Translations under genes and position numbers: made by a program
The notes under the pieces: generated by a model
Database searches by the model: none
What the model saw: only the letters and a program-made list of their open reading frames with translations
Told to the model about the DNA's origin: nothing
Origin: Pyrinomonadaceae bacterium
Lineage (GTDB): Bacteria > Acidobacteriota > Blastocatellia > Pyrinomonadales > Pyrinomonadaceae
DNA: 5,839 bases
Assembly (NCBI GenBank): GCA_025937955.1
Contig: JAICQI010000405.1
Coordinates: 1-5,839, forward strand
Direction: 5' to 3'
Part shown: positions 1-4,771 of the stretch, one piece after another
Position numbering within the stretch: the stretch's first letter is position 1
Layout: each line of letters starts with the position of its first letter

Positions 1-766
1 CCGCCTTAACAACCAGAATGTTATTGAGATAGGTAGCATCATCTAAAGTCTCGCGAGCGGTGTTGTACAAAAGCGCGCCTTCGCGGTCCCGCCGTTCCCA
101 TTCCTTAATGATCTTCAACACCCTTTCATACTGCCGGGAGTTGATTTCCAGACGCAATGTCGTTTCAGAATCGTTTCGTGCCTCTCGCAGATAGTTCTTG
201 TATACGTCGGGAGGGACGGCGCCAAAGGCCCTTTCGCCCTTCGCAAAATAGACACCGAAGGCGTCGATTGTGGGAGTTCCTCCAGCCAGCTTGATGACCA
301 TGGGAAACGCCGAGCCACTCGCATCTTGGAACTCTTTCTCGCGCGCCGCGAGCACAATAAAATACCGATCGGAATCGACCCTGGTCCAGCGAGTTGCGCC
401 TACGCCAGGTATTTCGCACGTAATCGAAGTATCGTCATAGCTAACGATCTTCATGCTCTTTTTTCTGGCGCCGAATATCCGGTTCTTGCCGGTTGCGGTA
501 AACGAAACTGACTCCGGTTTGCCGAGCTCATTGTTTACCTCGTATTTGGCAGTCGCGGTCAGCTGGGGTTCGCCGGCGCCGGTTTGCGAAAGTACAGTCA
601 CCTCACCCTTCGAATCGAAACGATAGAGTACCGCCTCAGTGGGTGTGAGCTGCGCTTTCCAGGTTCCACCGAGATCGAATTTGCAAGATTTTTCCTGGGC
701 CACCGCGGTTGCGGACGAGCCCAAAAGAATCATAGCCAGTAGCGAGATTATGGCAGTAAATTTCAT
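1..766 (-). CDS. Secreted protein of unknown function, C-terminus cut off by window edge
   Basis: An open frame of 255 codons runs from an ATG at 766 to the window edge without a stop, so the C-terminus is missing. The start is supported by AGGTGA at 774-779, 7 bases upstream, and by a good Sec signal peptide: K2, a hydrophobic stretch at about residues 5-18, and an AVA cleavage site before Q24. The mature part begins with a short region around G33-G34-T35-W36 and alternating polar/hydrophobic segments to about residue 140, which looks beta-rich and vaguely lipocalin-like. Two cysteines (C28, C117) could form a disulfide. From about residue 185 the chain is charged and probably helical (YKNYLREARND, YERVLKIIKEWERR). 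I see no catalytic motif and cannot assign a function. It lies on the same strand as the copper operon but is separated from it by 125 bases with two strong hairpins, so it is probably not a core part of that operon. Confidence is high that it is a gene, low on its role. Confidence 0.85.
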   Translation of the reverse strand, partial: MKFTAIISLLAMILLGSSATAVAQEKSCKFDLGGTWKAQLTPTEAVLYRFDSKGEVTVLSQTGAGEPQLTATAKYEVNNELGKPESVSFTATGKNRIFGARKKSMKIVSYDDTSITCEIPGVGATRWTRVDSDRYFIVLAAREKEFQDASGSAFPMVIKLAGGTPTIDAFGVYFAKGERAFGAVPPDVYKNYLREARNDSETTLRLEINSRQYERVLKIIKEWERRDREGALLYNTARETLDDATYLNNILVVKA

Positions 767-793
767 GATTATTTCACCTGGGTCGGGAGTTTG

Positions 794-836
794 GGCCAGG
801 AATAGAAGCCACTTTCGGCAGCTTCTATTCCCGGCC
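794..836 (-). terminator. Long stem-loop downstream of the copper operon (second of two)
   Basis: Bases 794-809 and 821-836 form a 16-pair stem around an 11-base loop. On the plus strand there is one A/C mismatch (798/832), but in RNA from the minus strand this becomes a G-U pair, so the stem is unbroken in the sense of the operon. No U-tract follows in the minus direction (the next bases are CAAACTCCC), so it is not a textbook intrinsic terminator. It could be a terminator that needs a factor, an mRNA 3'-end protector, or a leader structure of the gene starting at 766, 28 bases further on. Confidence 0.6.
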
Positions 837-843
837 TGATTTT

Positions 844-879
844 GACCGTGCAAGGTCGTATTACTTCACCTTGACGGTC
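844..879 (-). terminator. Bulged stem-loop just past the SCO gene (first of two)
   Basis: GACCGT at 844-849 pairs with ACGGTC at 874-879, and CAAGGT at 851-856 pairs with ACCTTG at 868-873. Together they make a 12-pair stem with a single bulged base at 850 and an 11-base loop. The hairpin begins 12 bases after the SCO stop codon. In the minus direction it is followed by AAAATCA and not by a U-tract, so the termination role is inferred from position and stem strength only. Confidence 0.5.
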
Positions 880-891
880 TTGTGCCGCTAA

Positions 892-1539
892 CTAAATTTC
901 CTCTCGGCGTAAGTACCCGTGTTTCTTGATGGACTTGTAGATCCGAGCCTGACGAGCCCGAATTATCGCATCCCATTCCGCGGGTGTCTTAAACGGATCA
1001 GCCCAGGAGATATGTTTCAGAATATTCTTCTGACTGGCAAACGCCTGTGCATGTGTGAAACGGTTGGTGGCATCGTTGACAATACGCAACGTGCTGGCGT
1101 GCATGGCGAAATCAGTGTCGACCCCTATATGGCCCATATTAAAGAGCCGGAAGCGGATCGTTTCGAGATCGTAGGGATCTCCGGTCAGGAAATACCAACC
1201 AGGCAGATCAGCATTCCGCAGCTTGGCATAGTGCTTCAACGCGGCCGGCGTGTCTTCCTGGGGTTTGACCGTGATTGAGTAAAAGAAGAGGTCCTTACCC
1301 ATGCGAGGCTTCAGGTCGCGATAAGTTCGTTTCAGAACCGAAGTCACCAGAGGGCACCCGCCGTGACAATCTGCGTACATCAAATTAATCACGGCTTGCT
1401 TGCCTCTGATCAAATCGTCATAGAACCTGACCTCTTGGTTGTCCTGTGTTCGAAGCACCGCATTTGTGAACCTTTTTTCGCCCTGCGATGAAGGATGCGG
1501 CGTGAACTTTCCTCTGGAAAATAGTGATCTTCTATCCAT
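892..1539 (-). CDS. SCO1/SenC-family copper-binding protein without signal peptide
   Basis: This 215-residue protein has the thioredoxin-like fold signature of SCO proteins. The segment FYDDLIRGKQAVINLMYADC leads into the CxxxCP motif with C58 and C62, and H147 sits 85 residues after the second cysteine, the spacing expected for the third copper ligand of the SCO family. SCO proteins bind Cu(I)/Cu(II) through these three residues and act as copper chaperones or thiol reductases, classically for the CuA site of cytochrome oxidase. Here the neighbour is a multicopper oxidase, so delivery of copper to that enzyme, or keeping its cysteine reduced, is the likelier job (inference). The gene starts 2 bases after the oxidase stop. 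There is no hydrophobic N-terminal segment: the protein starts MDRRSLFSRGKF, and an in-frame TGA five codons upstream of the ATG excludes a longer form. Family members usually carry a membrane anchor or signal, so this is unusual. The MDRRSLF arginine pair recalls a decayed Tat motif. Confidence 0.9.
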   Translation of the reverse strand: MDRRSLFSRGKFTPHPSSQGEKRFTNAVLRTQDNQEVRFYDDLIRGKQAVINLMYADCHGGCPLVTSVLKRTYRDLKPRMGKDLFFYSITVKPQEDTPAALKHYAKLRNADLPGWYFLTGDPYDLETIRFRLFNMGHIGVDTDFAMHASTLRIVNDATNRFTHAQAFASQKNILKHISWADPFKTPAEWDAIIRARQARIYKSIKKHGYLRREEI

Positions 1540-1541
1540 TA

Positions 1542-3539
1542 CTACACCTCCTCACCGCGCATTTTGGCTTCGTACTCCGCGTTGGCCTTGGCAATCGTTG
1601 CGTCGCATGCTGCCTTGGCCGCTGCATCAGGAACAATGACCCAATGCACCATCATGAACGCGTCTTCGTGGCCCATGTTGTGACAGTGGATCAGGTAATC
1701 TCCGAGATAGTCGCGGAATTGCATCCTGATCAGGGCGGCCTCTCCCGCTTCCACCTTGGTTACGTCTTTCCTGCCCGCTGATAGCGGAGGCACCGGAACT
1801 TCCGTAAGTACGCCACCGATGTTCGCAAATCGCTTCAGAATGCGAAATTCCTCAAAGTGAATATGCACAGGGTGGGCCCAGTTGGTAGGTCCGGATGGCA
1901 ATTGACCGGTGTTATTGTCGATGAACCACTCTTCACAGGTGTTCTTGATGATGCAATGCTGCGGTACATCGACATCGAAGTCACGGCTGTTGATCAAGAA
2001 CCGTCGTGGAACCGTTCCGATAGGATCGCGATCAAACCTCCACGTGAACGTAGTGTCCGGCTCACATATCGGCGGATAGGTGCAGAGGGTCTCCGGAATA
2101 TCCGGTGTATCCTGCGGGAACCACCACTCGCGCTCGACCACATCGAACCGCATTAGAACGTTTTGGATGCCGAAGGTTGACGGTAATCCCGGAAACACGT
2201 TTCCCGGGTTGACAACCTGGGTATTCCTGGGATCCGTGAGATACAACTGAGTGCCCGCAGGGTACTGCCCGAAGTCGATGATCACGTCGTAGCGCTCAGC
2301 GACGTTCACTCGGATTGCGCCCGGAGTATTAATGACGTTTCCTGTGATGGCGTTGGTGTTACCTGCATTCGGGCCGTCATCGACCGGAACCGGATGCTCG
2401 AGGAAATTGGCATCAGTGGCGATGCATGTCATCGTTTCAACAGCGCCTGTCGTGCCGTGGCGGAGCCTGAGGTCCCACTGGGCCGTTGTCGGTCCGGTAG
2501 AGAGAATGCGGAACCGGTATTTTCTCCTCCTGACAGTAAACTTCGGCTGAATCGCTCCGTTGACGACCCACTTGTCGCCACCGGCTGCATTCACCATTTC
2601 GTTTCGGCCTTGTGCATCCAGGGCACAGAACCTCTTCTCGGTAAGGATTATAGGAATGTCGGTGATGCCATAATATCCAGGCAGCCGCAGCGAACCGGGC
2701 GTGGCGAATTCATGGCCCGGATCCGTCCGGTCATAAACGATGAACATGCCGTTCAGGCCCATGACGTTGTTCGGGAGGGTTTCCTCCTGGCGGTGGTCGT
2801 GGTACCAGAAAGTGCCCATCTTTTCCCTGGCGTCACCGACCCCGTCCCCACTCGGGTTCTGGTTCGGAAAAGCTTCGATGCCGGCGTAGACATTCGGGTA
2901 CAGATGGTCTTTCCATCTGCCGCTTGGGAAAAAGTCACCTGCGAAACCGTCGCTCTCTGAGCCATGGTGACCGTTATGCAAGTGGATCGTTATCTCCGGG
3001 ACGCCGAACGTGTTATCGCCGTTCGGCGGCAAGCTGTTCCGGAACCGCACGATGGTAGATCTGCCGTACCTGTTCAGGACGGTTGGGCCTGGATACTTAC
3101 CGTCGAACCCCCAGATGTATGACGGACCAAAGTCCGAGTGGAATGTATGGAGTCCGGGCCTCGCTTCCAATTCGGTATGGAAAACCGCTGGGGTAAACTG
3201 AGCCCAGCGCTGATGTGGCGCCCGGTCGGCCTCCATCGCGTTTAGGTTAGGATGCTCTTGTGGCGCCGGGCTTAGAAAATTGGGTAACGCTGGAAACGGA
3301 ATCGGTAACGTATCCTTAAAAGGTGTATGTGCCGGACTGGCCCCTGTGACGCATTGTTCCAGCGGCTGCGCTGGAGGTGTACCGCCGGTAAAGCCTAGTG
3401 CCGTGGTAGAGGTCAACATCCTTGGGGCGAAGACCGTCGCGGCCCCGGCTGCTGCTCCTACCTTGAGCACATTTCTTCTACTGATTGTGCCTTCAGTTTT
3501 CTTTCCAACTCCCTGCCTGTTTGCCTTCTTTTTAGGCAT
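1542..3539 (-). CDS. Tat-exported multicopper oxidase (CotA/bilirubin-oxidase-like)
   Basis: The 665-residue protein starts with a Tat signal: SRRNVLK at residues 20-26 followed by a hydrophobic stretch to about 39. All four copper-binding motifs of three-domain multicopper oxidases are present: HLH at 186-188 in HLHNGHHGSESDG, YHDH with H247 and H249, HPVHIH with H556, H559 and H561, and HCHNMGHEDAFMM with H618, C619, H620, H624 and axial M629. The intact type 1 and trinuclear sites predict a working enzyme that oxidises a substrate by one-electron steps and reduces O2 to water, outside the cytoplasmic membrane. The motif details resemble Bacillus CotA and bilirubin oxidase more than CueO or PcoA: there is no Met-rich insert. 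Substrate is not readable; phenols, bilirubin-like compounds, Mn(II) or Cu(I) are possible. Cysteine pairs C486/C492 and C529/C535 could be disulfides. The ATG is supported by AAAGGAG at 3546-3552, 6 bases upstream. It heads a two-gene operon with the SCO gene. Confidence 0.95.
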   Translation of the reverse strand: MPKKKANRQGVGKKTEGTISRRNVLKVGAAAGAATVFAPRMLTSTTALGFTGGTPPAQPLEQCVTGASPAHTPFKDTLPIPFPALPNFLSPAPQEHPNLNAMEADRAPHQRWAQFTPAVFHTELEARPGLHTFHSDFGPSYIWGFDGKYPGPTVLNRYGRSTIVRFRNSLPPNGDNTFGVPEITIHLHNGHHGSESDGFAGDFFPSGRWKDHLYPNVYAGIEAFPNQNPSGDGVGDAREKMGTFWYHDHRQEETLPNNVMGLNGMFIVYDRTDPGHEFATPGSLRLPGYYGITDIPIILTEKRFCALDAQGRNEMVNAAGGDKWVVNGAIQPKFTVRRRKYRFRILSTGPTTAQWDLRLRHGTTGAVETMTCIATDANFLEHPVPVDDGPNAGNTNAITGNVINTPGAIRVNVAERYDVIIDFGQYPAGTQLYLTDPRNTQVVNPGNVFPGLPSTFGIQNVLMRFDVVEREWWFPQDTPDIPETLCTYPPICEPDTTFTWRFDRDPIGTVPRRFLINSRDFDVDVPQHCIIKNTCEEWFIDNNTGQLPSGPTNWAHPVHIHFEEFRILKRFANIGGVLTEVPVPPLSAGRKDVTKVEAGEAALIRMQFRDYLGDYLIHCHNMGHEDAFMMVHWVIVPDAAAKAACDATIAKANAEYEAKMRGEEV
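1545..1552 (-). promoter_or_regulatory. Ribosome binding site of the SCO gene inside the oxidase coding end
   Basis: AGGAGGTG, a near-perfect Shine-Dalgarno sequence, is formed by the last codons (Glu-Glu-Val) of the multicopper oxidase gene and lies 5 bases before the SCO ATG. The oxidase stop TAG falls between the two. This arrangement fixes the SCO start and points to translational coupling of the two genes. Confidence 0.85.
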
Positions 3540-3664
3540 AGAAATCTCCTTTCAGCCGTTTGGGTTGGCCTCTCTAGAATCCCAAGCTGTTGGTTAAGAC
3601 CTTTACTCGAAGAGTGTAGCTATTTAGCTCCCGAATCCTGATCTAACTTCCCGACCAAGCGATC

Positions 3665-3733
3665 AGTTGAAGGGCGAGGGCTTTTGCTGAAACAGTTGAG
3701 TAATGTCAGTTGACTTACACGAAAACTAGTTGA
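3665..3733. repeat. Four direct copies of AGTTGA (candidate operators)
   Basis: The hexamer AGTTGA occurs at 3665-3670, 3694-3699, 3708-3713 and 3728-3733, all in the same orientation (TCAACT when read toward the oxidase gene). The first three are preceded by C, giving CAGTTGA. Start-to-start spacings are 29, 14 and 20 bases. The third sits in a near-palindrome GTCAGTTGAC (3705-3714) and the fourth overlaps the palindrome AACTAGTT (3724-3731). Four copies of one hexamer within 69 bases of non-coding DNA are unlikely by chance. AraC-type proteins often bind direct repeats, and such a gene lies next door; the link is inferred. Confidence 0.5.
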
Positions 3734-3852
3734 TGGAAAAACTTTACTGTGCGCTGTTGCTGAATCGTGCGAAAGATTACGCTCTCAATTTTCCAGTAGC
3801 AAGCCTTCATGCTTGGCGATTTTTGTCGTTCGTTAGCGGATCTTGCTTCGGT

Positions 3853-3867
3853 TGAAATTGAATTTCA
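3853..3867. promoter_or_regulatory. Perfect 15-base palindrome, possible operator
   Basis: TGAAATT and AATTTCA form a perfect inverted repeat around a single central G at 3860. A second palindrome, TTGCGCAA, follows at 3871-3878. They lie 45 and 34 bases past the stop of the AraC-type gene. Perfect arms with a 1-base centre favour a dimeric protein-binding site over an RNA hairpin, but the arms are AT-rich and a chance origin is possible. Confidence 0.3.
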
Positions 3868-3911
3868 GAATTGCGCAACCGTGGTCCATACTTTGGGTTA
3901 GCTGGTCCATC

Positions 3912-4394
3912 TCACGATAGATAAGAGACCATGCAAACAACCAGATGTATTGACGGCAATAGTGAGTTCTTTGCAGCACGAACTAATTCCTGCTGCACCT
4001 TGTTTGGGTTGGTCCCATTGCTGCCGTTGTTATTTTTATTTCCGTTGCTATTGTGGGCGGCTTCGGTCTGGTTGTTCTTAAAGTGAGTTCGATATAAGGC
4101 CGGAGAGAATCCATAAGTTGATTTGAAGTCACGCACGAAGTGACTCTCGTCGTTCAAACCAACCTGGAACGCGATCTCCTTAACGCTAAGAAAACTCGAT
4201 TCCAGTAGATTCCTGGCTCGCTCCATCCGCAACAATCTCAGGTACCGGATCGGAGGCATCCCGACGTCGGATTTGAAGATATGGCAGAGTCGCCAAACTG
4301 AAAGATTTACAGATTGGGCAAACTCACTGAGAGAAAGTTCTCCACGAACGTCCTCTCGCATCATGGCGATGATTTTTTCTACTCTTTTATCCAA
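3912..4394 (-). CDS. Stand-alone AraC-family DNA-binding regulator
   Basis: The first 105 of 160 residues are an AraC/XylS DNA-binding domain with both helix-turn-helix units: about residues 20-45 (LSLSEFAQSVNLSVWRLCHIF) and about 70-98 (SVKEIAFQVGLNDESHFVRDF, then FSP). There is no N-terminal ligand-binding or receiver domain, so a signal is not sensed by a usual domain; small forms of this kind exist in the family. The start is TTG: the frame upstream has no ATG or GTG before a stop, and MDKRVEKIIAMM matches the way such proteins usually begin, while the next ATGs (codons 11 and 12) would cut into the first helix. No good Shine-Dalgarno precedes the TTG, suggesting weak translation. Residues 106-132 are an Asn/Gly-rich low-complexity tail and the last 17 residues are hydrophobic, both unusual. 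It is a candidate regulator of the oxidase operon, 372 bases downstream on the same strand. Confidence 0.85.
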   Translation of the reverse strand: MDKRVEKIIAMMREDVRGELSLSEFAQSVNLSVWRLCHIFKSDVGMPPIRYLRLLRMERARNLLESSFLSVKEIAFQVGLNDESHFVRDFKSTYGFSPALYRTHFKNNQTEAAHNSNGNKNNNGSNGTNPNKVQQELVRAAKNSLLPSIHLVVCMVSYLS

Positions 4395-4715
4395 GACACA
4401 ACACCAGAGGGAGATGTTACTGATAGTCCGAGATTACATAGACCGGGTGCGCGCGGAACCCTTATCCAAAAAAACTTCGGCTGAATACCACGTGAGGAGA
4501 AAATCGGGTCCTGGGCGGATTACTACTGCGGCAAAACTGAGTCGGGCAAAAAAGTTCAATTTCGCAGTTCGGAGGTGCGAATAGACCCTCGTAAGGAACC
4601 ACGTTGGGAGGGGGTTCCATTTCGAAGGTGCGACTTTTTACTACAGGCGATAAAAAGTTGTCAACTGGAACATAAAATTGTAACGACTTTGAAATGTTCG
4701 TTTACATTTTTGAAC
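4395..4715. promoter_or_regulatory. Structured non-coding region upstream of the AraC-type gene
   Basis: No credible gene is present, but the stretch is rich in short repeats. TTCGGAGGTGCGA at 4568-4580 returns at 4621-4633 with one change, 53 bases apart. Between the copies, GGAACC (4595-4600) and GGTTCC (4613-4618) form an inverted repeat. CGACTTTTTA (4631-4640) and TAAAAAGTTG (4651-4660) can form a 10-pair stem with one G-U pair. Overlapping its end is AGTTG-T-CAACT (4656-4666), a perfect inverted pair of the half-site seen before the oxidase gene. AAATGT (4692-4697) and ACATTT (4704-4709) form another short inverted repeat. The regulator promoter and its control sites probably lie here, but I cannot mark a clear -35/-10. 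Confidence 0.4.
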
Positions 4716-4761
4716 GCCACAGATTAACGCAGATCAGCGCGGATGGGCGTCAATCTGTGGC
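4716..4761. repeat. REP-like palindromic element after the propeller gene
   Basis: GCCACAGATT (4716-4725) and AATCTGTGGC (4752-4761) are perfect 10-base arms; the pairing continues after one mismatch (4726/4751) with ACGC and GCGT, giving 14 of 15 pairs around a 16-base loop. The element starts 10 bases past the stop of the propeller gene and has no T-tract on either side, so it is not a normal intrinsic terminator. The wording (CCACAGATTAACGCAGAT, then GCGGAT) resembles dispersed extragenic palindromes I recall from many environmental bacterial genomes. Such elements are often found at gene 3' ends, where they stabilise mRNA or are moved by RAYT-type transposases; none is encoded in this window. 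Confidence 0.6.
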
Positions 4762-4771
4762 TAAGAACAAA

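Larger units (their letters stand above)
3540..3911. promoter_or_regulatory. Upstream region of the oxidase operon, likely promoter and operators
   Basis: These 372 bases contain no convincing gene in any frame and look richer in A and T than the flanking coding DNA. The oxidase promoter should lie here. I see no strong sigma-70 -35/-10 pair on the minus strand, which would suit a promoter that needs an activator. The stretch holds the AGTTGA hexamer cluster (3665-3733) and the palindromes at 3853-3867 and 3871-3878, described separately. No intrinsic terminator with a U-tract is seen after the regulator gene, so some readthrough from it into the oxidase gene is possible. Confidence 0.55.

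Noticed and set aside
165..419. Minus-strand frames of 80-84 codons near the window start
   Set aside because: They are out-of-frame shadows inside the longer partial gene that starts at 766 and has a signal peptide and ribosome binding site.
919..1278. Plus-strand frame of 119 codons
   Set aside because: Antisense shadow of the SCO gene; its composition follows the codon pattern of the opposite strand.
2394..2960. Open frame of 188 codons on the plus strand
   Set aside because: It lies wholly antisense to the multicopper oxidase, whose motifs are unambiguous; the frame has no recognisable domain and no ribosome binding site of note.
3800..3824. Small hairpin CAAGC/GCTTG with a T-run after it on the plus strand, like an intrinsic terminator
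   Set aside because: The stem is only 5 pairs and there is no plus-strand gene to terminate; in the minus direction no U-tract follows.
4273..4584. Plus-strand frame of 103 codons overlapping the regulator start
   Set aside because: It overlaps the antisense of the AraC helix-turn-helix coding region and has no domain; the non-overlapping part is the repeat-rich intergenic stretch.
4658..4686. Plus-strand promoter-like TTGTCA with 17 bases to TAACGA
   Set aside because: The -10 match is poor and nothing on the plus strand follows that could be a gene.
4568..4761. The repeats considered as a CRISPR array or insertion-sequence ends
   Set aside because: Only two copies of a 13-mer with no regular spacers, no cas genes, no transposase and no target-site duplications are visible.
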